A stretch of DNA of 64,000 nt from Pontivivens nitratireducens (GTDB lineage: Bacteria; Pseudomonadota; Alphaproteobacteria; Rhodobacterales; Rhodobacteraceae): the NCBI RefSeq assembly GCF_014235845.1, contig NZ_JACJUQ010000001.1:62001-126000 (forward strand), in the 5' to 3' direction. The notes under the pieces are model-generated. The model was not told the DNA's origin and made no database searches. It was given only the letters and a program-made list of their open reading frames with translations. Positions 55,579 to 64,000 of this stretch are shown here, one piece after another. A program made the translations under genes and the position numbers. Numbering within the stretch: position 1 is the stretch's first letter; each line of letters opens with the position of its first letter.

Positions 55579-56235
55579 TCAACAGGGCTGCGACCGGTCA
55601 TGCCGATCCAGGACCAGGATCATCCAGCCCAGCATGATGCCGTTCAGGACATGCCACAGCCAATGCACCCCCAATGGCACCACCGCGCAGATCGCCGGGT
55701 CCAGCGACCGCACGATCAACGAAACCGCCAGCACCGCCGCGCCGATCAGCAGGCCGCGCCCGGTCCGGGGCTTGCCCGGCAGCAGCCACAAGCCATAGCC
55801 CGCGATCAGCAGCGCGGTGGGGATGTAGCCCTCGGACCCGTTCAGCCCGCCAGTCACGGCCGCGATGCCGCTTGCGATCACGGCCGAAAAGGGAAGGAAC
55901 AGCGCCACCGCGACGAACCCGGCCCACCGGGGGAGGTCCAGCATGCGCACCGTCGCCAGCCACAGATATACCAGTATGAACAGCAGGATCGGAAACACAT
56001 CCGCCGCACTGGCCCAGCGCGTGGCGAATGTATGGAACATGAACGATCCGACACCGATTGTCGCCAGTATGACCAGCAGCAACCGCGCACCGGGATCCGC
56101 CCGATCCCGCACCATGCGCCACACCACGACCGCCGCGATCAGAAACGCGGCGTTCGTCACGGCATTGGCAGGCTCGGACCAGAAGCTGAAATCCGTGCGC
56201 TCGCAGTAGTTGTCGATCTGGGCTGACCAGTCCAT
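55579..56235 (-). CDS. ceramidase-domain membrane protein
   Basis: The 218-residue polytopic protein has about seven helices and the alkaline-ceramidase (PF05875-type) pattern: N-terminal MDWSAQIDNYCERTDFSFWS, EPANAVTNAAFL, FMFHTFATRWASAADVFPI and C-terminal HWLWHVLNG with the conserved metal-binding His residues. In eukaryotes these hydrolyse ceramides; in bacteria the substrate is open, as most do not make sphingolipids. GGGGA lies five bases before the chosen ATG. Divergent from the MBL-fold gene at 56289. Confidence 0.85.
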   Translation of the reverse strand: MDWSAQIDNYCERTDFSFWSEPANAVTNAAFLIAAVVVWRMVRDRADPGARLLLVILATIGVGSFMFHTFATRWASAADVFPILLFILVYLWLATVRMLDLPRWAGFVAVALFLPFSAVIASGIAAVTGGLNGSEGYIPTALLIAGYGLWLLPGKPRTGRGLLIGAAVLAVSLIVRSLDPAICAVVPLGVHWLWHVLNGIMLGWMILVLDRHDRSQPC

Positions 56236-56288
56236 GTTGTTCCCCATCCGGCTGTGCCGTACCATGACTTGCTGACGAGGACACGCAA

Positions 56289-56981
56289 ATGAAAATCACC
56301 TGGCTCGGCCATTCCGGCTTCCGTATCGAGATCGGCGATCAAATCCTGCTGGTGGACCCATGGCTCGCCGACAATCCCAGCTTCGCCAGCGCCGAAAGAG
56401 GCCGCGCGATCACCGGCGCGACCGCGATCCTGCTCAGCCACGGTCACGGCGATCATTCGGCGGATGTTGTGGGCATTGCGAAGGAACTGGACATTCCCGT
56501 CGTCGGTATCTTCGATTTGATGAGCTGGTGGGAGGAGAAGGAAGGCATCTCCACCATCGGGTTCAACAAGGGGGGTACGGTCAAGCTGGGCGATGTCGCG
56601 ATCACCATGGTCAACGCGACCCATTCGTCCAGTATCTCCACCCCCGATGGGCCGCGCTATGCCGGGGGCGAGGCCGGCTTCATGATCGCGGGCGAGGGCA
56701 AGACGATCTATTTCTCGGGCGATACGGACGTCATGGTGGACATGGCTGTGTTTCAGGCGCTGCACCATCCGCAGATCGGCATTCTGGCCGCCGGGGGGCA
56801 CTTCACCATGGATATGAAGCGTGCCGCCTATGCCGCGAAGACGTTCTTCGATTTCGAAACGGTGATCCCGTGCCATTACCAGACCTTCGGCCTGCTGGAG
56901 CAATCGGCGGATGTCCTGCGCGAGGCCTTGCCGGATGTGAATGTGATCGAGCCGGAGGTGATGCGCCCGATTACCCTTTAG
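56289..56981 (+). CDS. metal-dependent hydrolase, UPF0173/UlaG-like MBL fold
   Basis: The 230-residue cytoplasmic protein has the metal motif HGHGDH (51-56) in LLSHGHGDHSADV, plus Asp and His ligands in SGDTDVMVD and FETVIPCHYQTF. UPF0173 proteins belong to the same MBL subfamily as the L-ascorbate-6-phosphate lactonase UlaG, but no substrate is established. AGGAC lies nine bases before the ATG. A hairpin at 57024-57045 follows. It lacks the Tat signal of its relative at 1260-2009. Confidence 0.9.
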   Translation: MKITWLGHSGFRIEIGDQILLVDPWLADNPSFASAERGRAITGATAILLSHGHGDHSADVVGIAKELDIPVVGIFDLMSWWEEKEGISTIGFNKGGTVKLGDVAITMVNATHSSSISTPDGPRYAGGEAGFMIAGEGKTIYFSGDTDVMVDMAVFQALHHPQIGILAAGGHFTMDMKRAAYAAKTFFDFETVIPCHYQTFGLLEQSADVLREALPDVNVIEPEVMRPITL

Positions 56982-57023
56982 GCCGCTACACTTCAGATCG
57001 AATGATTGCCGGGGTCAGCGCGG

Positions 57024-57045
57024 CCTGCGGCGTCCGCCCCGCAGG
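57024..57045 (+). terminator. hairpin after the UPF0173 gene
   Basis: A perfect 7-bp stem CCTGCGG / CCGCAGG with an 8-base loop, followed by GGGTTTGCC. The U-tract is short. Confidence 0.5.
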
Positions 57046-57130
57046 GGGTTTGCCGGGCATGGCGAACTCCCGCCTTTCCACCGGGCATTCCGGCCTGTAA
57101 ACCTGCGCCCGAACCACGGGAGCATTCGAG

Positions 57131-58201
57131 ATGGCACTGAGCCGAGGCCAACAACTGCGCTATTGGGGGATCGGCGCCCTGATCTTCTTCGCGTTCCTGT
57201 GGTTTATAGGGGATACGCTGCTGCCGTTTCTGGTCGGCATGACCATCGCGTATTTCCTGGACCCCGTGGCGGATCGGTTGGAGCGGGCTGGATTTTCCCG
57301 CTTGTGGGCGACCGTGGTGATTACGGTCGGCGTGCTGCTCGGCGCGATGATCGTTCTGGTTCTGCTGATCCCGGTGGTGATCGACCAGACCCAATCGCTG
57401 ATCGCTGCCGCACCCGGCTATGCCGAGACGTTGCGCAATTTCCTCGAAGAACGTTTCCCCGATTTTCTGGAGGAAGGCTCGGACGTGCGCGACGCCATCG
57501 ACAGCACGACGGAAACGATCCGCGCGCGCATTCCCGACATCGCCAACTCGATCCTGGCATCCGGCATCGCGCTGCTGGATTTCGTTCTCCTTCTGGTCGT
57601 GGCGCCTGTGGTGGCCTTCTACATGCTGATGGACTGGGATCGCATGGTGGCCAAGATCGACGGCTGGCTGCCGCGTGAGCATCGCAGCAGCATCCGCGCG
57701 CTCGCCCGGCAGGTGGACGACGTGCTGGCGGGCTTTGTGCGGGGGCAGTTGACGGTATGCCTGATTCTGGGGACCTTCTACGCCGTGGCGCTGACCCTGA
57801 TCGGCCTGCAATTCGGGCTTGTGATCGGCCTGTTCGCGGGCCTGATCAGTTTCATCCCCTTTATCGGCTCGATCATGGGAGGCATGGTCAGTATCGGCGT
57901 GGCCCTGTTCCAGTTCTGGGATCAGCCGCTGTGGATCGCCGCCGTGGCCGCTATCTTCGCGCTGGGTCAGGCGGTCGAGGGGAACGTTCTGACGCCGAAG
58001 CTGGTCGGCGGGTCCGTCGGTCTGCATCCGGTCTGGCTGATGTTCGCGCTGGCGGCCTTCGGCGCGCTGATGGGCTTTACCGGATTGCTGATCGCGGTGC
58101 CCGTCGCAGCCGTCCTGGGGGTGCTCGCACGGTTTGGACTGGAAAAATACCTTCAGGGCAGCCTGTATCGCGGGACCGAGGGGCGGGACGAGGATTTATG
58201 A
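57131..58201 (+). CDS. AI-2E/PerM family transporter
   Basis: The 356-residue protein has about seven to eight hydrophobic segments and the AI-2E signature FDFVLLLVVAPVVAFYMLMDWDR-like segment near 155-175 (read from DFVLLLVV), QVDDVLAGFVRGQLTVCL near 197-214 and ISFIPFIGSIMGGM near 242-255. The family exports diverse small molecules; a few members affect AI-2 release. The ATG lies a short distance after GGGAG. The stop overlaps the hdaA start (ATGA), an arrangement found in many alphaproteobacteria. Confidence 0.9.
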   Translation: MALSRGQQLRYWGIGALIFFAFLWFIGDTLLPFLVGMTIAYFLDPVADRLERAGFSRLWATVVITVGVLLGAMIVLVLLIPVVIDQTQSLIAAAPGYAETLRNFLEERFPDFLEEGSDVRDAIDSTTETIRARIPDIANSILASGIALLDFVLLLVVAPVVAFYMLMDWDRMVAKIDGWLPREHRSSIRALARQVDDVLAGFVRGQLTVCLILGTFYAVALTLIGLQFGLVIGLFAGLISFIPFIGSIMGGMVSIGVALFQFWDQPLWIAAVAAIFALGQAVEGNVLTPKLVGGSVGLHPVWLMFALAAFGALMGFTGLLIAVPVAAVLGVLARFGLEKYLQGSLYRGTEGRDEDL

Positions 58202-58872
58202 GCCAGCTGCCCCTCGACCTGCCGCACAGACCCGCGCTGGACCGTGAGGCGTTCTTCGTCTCCGCCTCCAACGCGGCGGCCCTCACGATGGTTGAGGCCT
58301 GGCGCGACTGGCCCGGTGGCAAACTGGCGCTGACCGGGGCCGGTGGCAGTGGCAAGACTCACCTTGCCCATGTCTGGGCAGCCGGTGCCGGGGCCGTGGT
58401 GGTGGACGCCGTGGACCTGCCGCAGTCCGATCTGCCCGCGCTGGCTGAAATCGGGGCCGTCGCAGTCGAGGATGTCGATCACATTGCCGACCTGCCCACC
58501 CCGCGTGAGGCGGAGGCCGCGCTGTTTCACTTGCACAACATGCTCTCCGGCGCGGGGGGCAAGCTGCTGGTCACGGGCAAGGGCGCGCCTGCGCGCTGGC
58601 GCATCGCGACCGCGGATCTGGCCTCTCGGCTACACGCGGCGGGGCTGGCGACGTTGGGCGCGCCGGATGATGCGCTGATCCACGCGGTGATCGTCAAGAT
58701 CGCCAGTGACAGGCAACTGGACCTCGACCCGCGCCTGCCGCCCTTTCTGGCGCTGCGGCTGGACCGCTCGCTCGCCTCGATTGCCGGGGCGCTGGCCGAA
58801 CTGGATCGGCAGGCGCTGGCGGTGCAGCGGCGCATAACCGTGCCCTTCGCCCGGCAGGTTCTGGGGCTGTGA
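58198..58872 (+). CDS. hdaA: DnaA-inactivating AAA+ protein HdaA
   Basis: Stimulates hydrolysis of DnaA-bound ATP with the sliding clamp, limiting re-initiation of replication. The 224 residues include an N-terminal clamp-binding motif QLPLDL (3-8), the Walker A GAGGSGKT (47-54), Walker B AVEDVDHI and an arginine-finger region near 140-160. It lacks the DNA-binding domain IV of DnaA. The ATG overlaps the preceding stop. A small 7-bp hairpin (CCGGACA / TGTCCGG, 58916-58936) lies downstream, after the minus-strand repeat copy. Confidence 0.92.
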   Translation: MSQLPLDLPHRPALDREAFFVSASNAAALTMVEAWRDWPGGKLALTGAGGSGKTHLAHVWAAGAGAVVVDAVDLPQSDLPALAEIGAVAVEDVDHIADLPTPREAEAALFHLHNMLSGAGGKLLVTGKGAPARWRIATADLASRLHAAGLATLGAPDDALIHAVIVKIASDRQLDLDPRLPPFLALRLDRSLASIAGALAELDRQALAVQRRITVPFARQVLGL

Positions 58873-58889
58873 CGCTTTTGCTCCCCCGT

Positions 58890-58907
58890 AATATCCCCGC
58901 CGCAGGT
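58890..58907 (-). repeat. partial, diverged copy of the intergenic repeat
   Basis: On the minus strand this reads ACCTGCGGCGGGGATATT, matching copies 1 and 2 at 16 of 18 positions. It lies between hdaA and metG. Confidence 0.5.
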
Positions 58908-59023
58908 TGCGCATGCCGGACAGGGTATTTGTCCGGGGTAATTATCGCATAGCCTTCCTCCGCCCACTGGCGAAGCGCGCCTCGATGGGCTAGAGGTCGC
59001 GCCGACCGACATGAGGAAACCCG

Positions 59024-60688
59024 ATGGCCCGTTATCTCGTCACTTCCGCCATTCCGTATATCAACGGCATCAAGCATCTGGGCAATCTGGTGGGCAGCCA
59101 GCTTCCCTCGGACGTTTTCGCCCGCTATCTGCGGGCGCGGGGTCACGAGGTGATGCATATCTGCGCCACGGACGAGCACGGCTCCCCGGCGGAGCTGGCC
59201 GCGCAAAAGGCAGGCAAGCCGGTTGCGGAATATTGCGCCGAGATGCACGAGGTTCAGGCCGAACTGGCCCGGGGCTTCCGTCTGGCTTTCGACCATTTCG
59301 GGCGCTCGTCCAGTCCGCAGAACCACGAATTGACGCAGCATTTCGCGGCTCAACTGGCCAAGCAGGGCCTGATTGCCGAGGTTGTGGAGCATCAGATTTA
59401 TTCCGTCACAGACGGCCGTTTCCTGCCCGATCGCTATGTCGAGGGGACCTGTCCCAATTGCGGTTTCGAATCCGCGCGCGGTGACCAGTGCGACAACTGC
59501 ACCAAGCAGCTGGACCCCACCGACCTGATCAATCCGCGATCCACCATTTCGGGCGCCACCGATCTGGAGGTGCGTGAGACGACGCACCTGCACCTCAAGC
59601 AAAGCCAACTGCGCGCCGAGCTTTCCGACTGGATCGAGGGCAAGCATGACTGGCCGTTGCTGACCACCTCGATTGCCAAGAAGTGGTTGAACGACGGCGA
59701 CGGCCTGCAGGATCGCGGCATCACCCGCGATCTGGACTGGGGCGTGCCGGTGCCCGATCTGCCGGGCAAGGTTTTCTACGTCTGGTTCGACGCCCCCATC
59801 GCCTATATCGCCGCCACGGCGGAAAAGTTCGACGATTGGGAGCGTTGGTGGCGCACGGACAAGGGCGCCGACGACGTGACCTATGTTCAATTCATGGGCA
59901 AGGACAACGTGCCCTTCCACACCCTCAGCTTTCCCGCCACGATCATCGGATCGGGTGAGCCGTGGAAGCTGGTCGATTACATCAAGTCCTTCAACTACCT
60001 CAACTACGAGGGCGGGCAATTCTCCACCTCGCGCGGGCGGGGGGTCTTCATGGATCAGGCGCTGGGCGTGCTGCCGTCGGATTACTGGCGCTGGTGGTTG
60101 ATGAGCAACGTGCCCGAAACCTCCGACGCGCAGTTCACGTGGGAGAGTTTTCAGGCGGGCTGCAACAAGGATCTGGCCGATGTGCTGGGCAATTTCGTGT
60201 CCCGCGTGACCAAGTTCTGCCGCTCCAAATTCGGCGAGGAAGTCCCCGACGGCCCGATGGACGAGACCGAGCAGGCCTTGATCGAGGAGTTGACCCGCCG
60301 CGTCACCCTCTACGAGGGGCACATGCAGGCGATGGAGTTTCGCAAGGCCACGGCAGAACTGCGCGCGATCTGGGTCGCGGGCAACGAATACTTGCAGGAA
60401 ACCGCCCCCTGGGCCGTTTTCAAGCAGGATCCGGTGCACGCGGCGGGGATCATCCGCCTCGCGCTGAACCTCTGCCGTCTTTACGCCGCGCTGTCCGTTC
60501 CGTTCATCCCGGACGCCGCCGCGATGCTGGCAGAGGCGCTGAACACCGACCTCGACTGGCCCGATGACATGGCATCGGCGCTCGACACGCTCAAGCCGGG
60601 GCATGCGTTCAGCGTGCCTGAAAACCTGTTCGCCAAGATTACCGACGAGCAGCGCGAGGAATGGCAGCAGACGTTCCAGGGCCGCTGA
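59024..60688 (+). CDS. metG: methionyl-tRNA synthetase
   Basis: Charges tRNA(Met). The 554-residue class I synthetase has HLGN (18-21) as the HIGH-type motif, a four-Cys zinc knuckle [17 protein letters not shown] near 146-162, and QFSTS (332-336) as the KMSKS loop. The Lys-to-Gln change in the first position is one I recall as a lineage trait in Rhodobacterales. It lacks the C-terminal EMAP/Trbp111 dimerisation extension. ATGAGGA-type purines precede the ATG. A direct repeat follows the stop. Confidence 0.96.
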   Translation: MARYLVTSAIPYINGIKHLGNLVGSQLPSDVFARYLRARGHEVMHICATDEHGSPAELAAQKAGKPVAEYCAEMHEVQAELARGFRLAFDHFGRSSSPQNHELTQHFAAQLAKQGLIAEVVEHQIYSVTDGRFLPDRYVEGTCPNCGFESARGDQCDNCTKQLDPTDLINPRSTISGATDLEVRETTHLHLKQSQLRAELSDWIEGKHDWPLLTTSIAKKWLNDGDGLQDRGITRDLDWGVPVPDLPGKVFYVWFDAPIAYIAATAEKFDDWERWWRTDKGADDVTYVQFMGKDNVPFHTLSFPATIIGSGEPWKLVDYIKSFNYLNYEGGQFSTSRGRGVFMDQALGVLPSDYWRWWLMSNVPETSDAQFTWESFQAGCNKDLADVLGNFVSRVTKFCRSKFGEEVPDGPMDETEQALIEELTRRVTLYEGHMQAMEFRKATAELRAIWVAGNEYLQETAPWAVFKQDPVHAAGIIRLALNLCRLYAALSVPFIPDAAAMLAEALNTDLDWPDDMASALDTLKPGHAFSVPENLFAKITDEQREEWQQTFQGR

Positions 60689-60694
60689 GGTGGC

Positions 60695-60723
60695 ACCGCA
60701 CAATTTGTAACCGCACAATTTTG
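60695..60723 (+). repeat. 15-bp-period direct repeat after metG
   Basis: ACCGCACAATTTG (60695-60707) is repeated as ACCGCACAATTTTG (60710-60723). The repeats lie 134 bp before the EamA start and could be an operator or a simple duplication. Confidence 0.5.
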
Positions 60724-60856
60724 CCCGTGCCCCAAACCGGGATGTGGGCGTAAGACCGGGGTGGCGCGCACGATCGTGCGTCGCACCACAGCCGCGAAGC
60801 AGCCTCAGCGCAGTCCCGTTTCAGGGCGTCTTCCGGCCCGAAGTCGAGGACGATAC

Positions 60857-61780
60857 GTGCAACAATCCCCCCCAGGCGGCGCCCTGCCACACCCCGCCCG
60901 AGAGCAACCGGACAATGCACGCGGACTGGCGTGGATGTTCTTTTCCGTCGTCACCGCCTCAGCCATGTCGGTTGCGGTGCGCTATGTCGCGGCGGATGTG
61001 GACAGCCGCATGGTCGTGACCTTGCGCGCAGGGGTCACGACATTGATAATCCTTGCAGTTCTGCCGCTGATCTGGCGCAAGCTGCGCTTTACCTCACCCC
61101 GCGACCATCTGATCCGGGGGGCGCTGATCGGGTTCTCGACGCATCTGGGATTCTTCACGCTGGTGCACTTGCCCTTGGCGACATCGACAGTGCTGTTCTT
61201 TACCGCTCCGATTTTCGCGACGATCCTGGCGGCGGTGTTTCAGGGGGAACGTGTGGGCCCGCGCAGATGGGGCGCGGTTTTGGCGGGGTTTGCAGGGGCT
61301 CTGATCATTTTACGACCGGGTTTCATCGGCTTGGAGGTCGCGATGCTGACGGCGCTCGGGTCCTCCCTGCTGTTCGCCATCGCCCTGTCGATGAGCCGCC
61401 GCATCGCGCGCGTGGACGGTGCGCTGTCCGCGTTCGTGTCCTCAGTGGTGGTGACGCTGGTCATCAGCGTGCCGATCGCGTTGCCTGTCTGGCAGATGCC
61501 GCACGGCTCCTCCGCGTTGATCGGACTGGCGGTTCTGGTGGTCTGCGGTGCCGCGCGGAATGTCGGGGATATTCAGGCCTATCGCTATGCCGATGCGGGC
61601 CTGCTGGCACCCATCACCTACCTGCGGCTCGTCCTGATCGGCGGGGCCGGATACGTTCTGTTCGGAGAAGTTATCGACAGCTATACCGCAGCCGGTGCGG
61701 CGATGATTGTGGCGTCCACGCTCTATATCGCGCACCGCACCCGCGTAACCGCCTTAAGGGCGAGGTCGTCAGCGTCGTAG
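60857..61780 (+). CDS. EamA/DMT-family permease
   Basis: The 307-residue protein has ten predicted helices in two EamA halves; typical points are the amphipathic helix-4 turn LPLATSTVLFFTAPIFATILA near 120-140 and a related LLAPITYLRLVLIGGAGYVLFGE near 250-272. Members export amino acids, nucleosides or other metabolites; the substrate is not predictable. The GTG at 60857 has GAGGA seven bases upstream and gives the normal length; an earlier in-frame GTG at 60761 would add 32 low-complexity residues. Confidence 0.85.
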   Translation: MQQSPPGGALPHPAREQPDNARGLAWMFFSVVTASAMSVAVRYVAADVDSRMVVTLRAGVTTLIILAVLPLIWRKLRFTSPRDHLIRGALIGFSTHLGFFTLVHLPLATSTVLFFTAPIFATILAAVFQGERVGPRRWGAVLAGFAGALIILRPGFIGLEVAMLTALGSSLLFAIALSMSRRIARVDGALSAFVSSVVVTLVISVPIALPVWQMPHGSSALIGLAVLVVCGAARNVGDIQAYRYADAGLLAPITYLRLVLIGGAGYVLFGEVIDSYTAAGAAMIVASTLYIAHRTRVTALRARSSAS

Positions 61781-61960
61781 CTTTCCCGCAGTTCCGGGTG
61801 GCGCGCGCTGACAGGTGACTGCGCCGCGATACTTGGCGTTGCTCCCCCCGGTTGAGTGCCGGGGTGCATTCCGCCGCGAGGATTGAGCGCGAAGCGCACG
61901 CCCGATGTTGCCCCTCACCCCCGGGGACCTTAGGCTGCGGCGACCGTTTCCGGAGGCCCC

Positions 61961-63730
61961 ATGAGCGATTCCAATTACCAAGTCCTCGCGCGGAAATACC
62001 GCCCCGAAACCTTCGCCGATCTGATCGGGCAGGACGCCATGGTCCGCACGCTCAAGAACGCGTTCGAGGCGGACCGCATCGCCCATGCCTTTCTGATGAC
62101 GGGCATTCGCGGTACGGGAAAGACGACCACCGCGCGGATCATCGCCAAGGGGCTGAACTGCATCGGGCCGGACGGGCAGGGTGGCCCCACGACCGAACCC
62201 TGCGGTAAATGCGAACCGTGCATCGCCATCGCCGAGGGGCGCCATGTCGATGTGATGGAGATGGACGCCGCATCGCGCACCGGGGTCGGGGACATCCGGG
62301 AGATCATCGATTCCGTGCGCTACCGCGCTGCTTCGGCCCGATACAAGGTCTATATCATCGATGAGGTGCACATGCTCAGCACCTCCGCCTTCAACGCGTT
62401 GCTCAAGACGCTGGAGGAGCCGCCCGAGCATGTGAAGTTCATCTTTGCCACCACGGAAATCCGCAAGGTGCCTGTCACCGTGCTCAGTCGATGTCAGCGC
62501 TTCGACCTGCGGCGGATGGAGCCAGAGCAGACCATGGCCTATCTCGCTCAGATCGCGGGCAAGGAAAACGCCGAAGTGGCAGAGGACGCGCTGGCCCTGA
62601 TTACCCGGGCCGCCGAAGGGTCGATGCGCGACGCGCTGTCCTTGCTGGATCAGGCGATCGCCCACGGGGCGGGCCAGACCACCGCCGATCAGGTGCGCGC
62701 GATGCTGGGGCTGGCAGACCGGGGCAGGGTGCTGGACCTGTTCGATACGATCATGCGGGGCGACGCGGCGGGCGCGCTGGCGGAACTGTCCTCGCAATAC
62801 GCCGCTGGCGTCGATCCGCTGGCCGTCATGCGCGATCTGGCGGAGGTGACGCATTGGATCAGCGTGGTAAAGATCTCACCCGAGGCAGCCGAGGATCCAA
62901 CCGTCACGCCGGACGAACGCTCGCGCGGCCTGGACATGGCGGAGAAGCTGCCGATGCGCGCGTTGTCACGCGCGTGGCAGATGCTGATCAAGGCGCTGGA
63001 GGAGGTCGCCGCCGCGCCCAACGCGATGATGGCCGCTGAAATGGCAATCATCCGCCTGACCCACGTGGCCGACCTGCCCAGCCCCGAGGATCTGGTGCGC
63101 AAGCTGCAAAATAGCGGCGCAACGGGCGGCGGCGTGGCGCAAACGACCTCCGCTGGCAATGGTGGTGGCGGCGGGGGCGGCAGCGGTGGCGGAATGACCG
63201 CGCGCGCGGCGCTGGGCGGCACCCCTGTCATGCGCTCCGTCTCGCAGACCGTGGCATTGGCGGAGGCGGAGGAAAACCCCCTCGCACGCTATGCGCAGTT
63301 CGAGGATGTCGTCGCCCTGATCCGCAAGCGGCGCGACATGCAGTTGCTGGTTCAGGTGGAACGCTACGTTCGCCTCGCCCGCTACAGCCCTGGCCGGATC
63401 GAGTTTCAGCCGACGGAGGATGCACCGCCGCAACTGGCCTCGGTTCTGCAACAACGTCTTCATGCGTGGACGGGCGTGCGCTGGGCCGTGACGCTGGTGT
63501 CCGAGGGCGGGGCCGAAACGCTGGCGGAAACCAACGCCGCCCTGGCCGATACGATGGAGGCGAAGGCCCGCGAGCACCCGTTGGTCCTGGCCGCGATGCA
63601 GGCTTTCCCACAGGCGCAATTCGTGCGCATCCACGTGCCGGAGCCTGAGGAGGACATCAACGAGACGGTCGTGCCGATCGATCCGGACGATGTCGATGAC
63701 GATTGGGCACCGGTCGATCCGTTCGACTGA
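61961..63730 (+). CDS. dnaX: DNA polymerase III subunit tau/gamma
   Basis: Clamp-loader ATPase. The 589-residue protein has the AAA+ core with Walker A GIRGTGKTT (48-56), a zinc module of Cys67, Cys81, Cys84 and Cys87, the sensor/SRC motif VTVLSRCQRF near 167-176, and a C-terminal tau region. A glycine tract (residues 401-411, GGGGGGGSGGG) separates the AAA+/lid part from the tau tail. No E. coli-type slippery heptamer was seen, so gamma, if made, would arise by proteolysis. The usual ybaB-recR pair does not follow; an ABC transporter gene begins instead. Confidence 0.96.
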   Translation: MSDSNYQVLARKYRPETFADLIGQDAMVRTLKNAFEADRIAHAFLMTGIRGTGKTTTARIIAKGLNCIGPDGQGGPTTEPCGKCEPCIAIAEGRHVDVMEMDAASRTGVGDIREIIDSVRYRAASARYKVYIIDEVHMLSTSAFNALLKTLEEPPEHVKFIFATTEIRKVPVTVLSRCQRFDLRRMEPEQTMAYLAQIAGKENAEVAEDALALITRAAEGSMRDALSLLDQAIAHGAGQTTADQVRAMLGLADRGRVLDLFDTIMRGDAAGALAELSSQYAAGVDPLAVMRDLAEVTHWISVVKISPEAAEDPTVTPDERSRGLDMAEKLPMRALSRAWQMLIKALEEVAAAPNAMMAAEMAIIRLTHVADLPSPEDLVRKLQNSGATGGGVAQTTSAGNGGGGGGGSGGGMTARAALGGTPVMRSVSQTVALAEAEENPLARYAQFEDVVALIRKRRDMQLLVQVERYVRLARYSPGRIEFQPTEDAPPQLASVLQQRLHAWTGVRWAVTLVSEGGAETLAETNAALADTMEAKAREHPLVLAAMQAFPQAQFVRIHVPEPEEDINETVVPIDPDDVDDDWAPVDPFD

Positions 63731-63800
63731 ACCCGCCGCCGGTTGCGGTGCCCCGCATTGGTTGTTACATCGCAGCACGCAGCTTACCGAAAGTGTCGAA

Positions 63801-64000
63801 ATGGCCGAGACGACCGAGGGTCGCGCACGCGCGAAAACTCTATCCCCGATCCGGGGTCTGGCGCCGTTCCTCGCCCCCTATCGCGTCTGGATCATCGGCG
63901 CGGGACTGGCGCTGACGTTCACGGCCGCGCTGACGTTGATCCTGCCCCTCGCCGGGCGTCGGGTGATCGACAATTTCCTCGCCGAGGACCTGGGCCGGAT
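63801..64000 (+). CDS. ABC transporter permease/ATPase (MsbA-like), N-terminus only
   Basis: The first 66 codons are visible; the gene runs out of the window. The residues start MAETTEGRARAKTLSPIRGL and continue with a helix FLAPYRVWIIGAGLALTFTA and LPLAGRRVIDNF, the start of an ABC exporter transmembrane domain of the type seen in fused half-transporters. The nucleotide-binding domain lies outside the window, so subtype and substrate cannot be judged. It follows dnaX by about 70 bp. Confidence 0.7.
   Translation, partial: MAETTEGRARAKTLSPIRGLAPFLAPYRVWIIGAGLALTFTAALTLILPLAGRRVIDNFLAEDLGR

Noticed and set aside
60017-60031. QFSTS in MetRS as a broken KMSKS loop
   Set aside because: The Gln in the first position looks typical of Rhodobacterales MetRS and the rest of the enzyme is intact, so it is treated as a lineage trait.
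61781-61960. SRP RNA gene upstream of dnaX, a frequent location in alphaproteobacteria
   Set aside because: The conserved GGTCAGG...GGAAGG...GCAGC core was not found on either strand of this spacer.
61961-63730. Programmed frameshift in dnaX
   Set aside because: No A-AAA-AAG type slippery heptamer was seen; a glycine tract is the more likely processing element.

Overview
The window is a GC-rich, densely packed chromosomal segment from an alphaproteobacterium, most likely order Rhodobacterales (Rhodobacteraceae/Roseobacteraceae). The pointers are gene content and order: pckA divergent from chvI-chvG-hprK-rapZ-EIIA(Man)-HPr; rpoZ-rsh and pdxJ-acpS-lepB-rnc-era-DUF1491-recO; a methylsuccinyl-CoA dehydrogenase of the ethylmalonyl-CoA pathway; etfBA with a cobalamin adenosyltransferase; dnaG-rpoD; and a methionyl-tRNA synthetase with the QFSTS form of the KMSKS loop. 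No plasmid, phage, insertion sequence, CRISPR array, rRNA or tRNA was recognised.

Layout. 1-3.3 kb: start of a PLP C-S lyase, then two peptide deformylase genes (the second has lost key active-site residues), a Tat-exported metallo-beta-lactamase-fold protein, fmt and a small membrane protein. 3.3-8.0 kb: mostly minus-strand genes for a TRIC-type channel, RNase HI, a GFA-methyltransferase fusion, a DUF3429 membrane protein, ispH and a NYN-domain protein, plus the only long gap (5952-6434). 8.1-16.9 kb: a plus-strand housekeeping run from folK to recO. 16.9-23.6 kb: META-like lipoprotein, mcd, TauE-like permease, gamma-glutamyltransferase-like protein, VOC protein and pckA. 23.9-28.3 kb: the ChvGI/PTS regulatory operon. 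28.3-35.0 kb: cytochrome b561, YceI, 3-hydroxybutyryl-CoA dehydrogenase, a DUF6473-like gene, a NYN-LOTUS gene, etfBA, PduO-type adenosyltransferase and a HIG1-like peptide. 35.2-39.8 kb: parC, a DUF898 protein and an M48 protease. 39.8-49.4 kb: the nrdR-ribD / ribE-ribB-ribH-nusB operon, split by an opposite-strand capsule cassette (kpsS-like, Wza/KpsD-like lipoprotein, kpsC-like). 49.5-64 kb: a secreted PPC-like protein, YjbQ, an SDR, rpoD-dnaG, a ceramidase-family protein, a second MBL-fold hydrolase, AI-2E-type permease-hdaA, metG, an EamA permease, dnaX and the start of an ABC exporter.

Functional themes: carbon and nitrogen status control (ChvGI, HprK/HPr/EIIA, RapZ beside PEP carboxykinase); acetyl-CoA and C4 metabolism (methylsuccinyl-CoA dehydrogenase, ETF, 3-hydroxybutyryl-CoA dehydrogenase, B12 adenosylation); riboflavin synthesis; surface polysaccharide; and the replication, transcription and translation core. 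The most useful things to follow up are the degenerate deformylase, the GFA-methyltransferase fusion, the capsule cassette inside the rib operon, the DUF6473/NYN-LOTUS pair between etfA and hbd, the duplicated era start, the 12-bp inverted repeat in the rpoD leader and the DnaX glycine tract. No completely new multi-gene system is evident; most of the window is conserved core genome.
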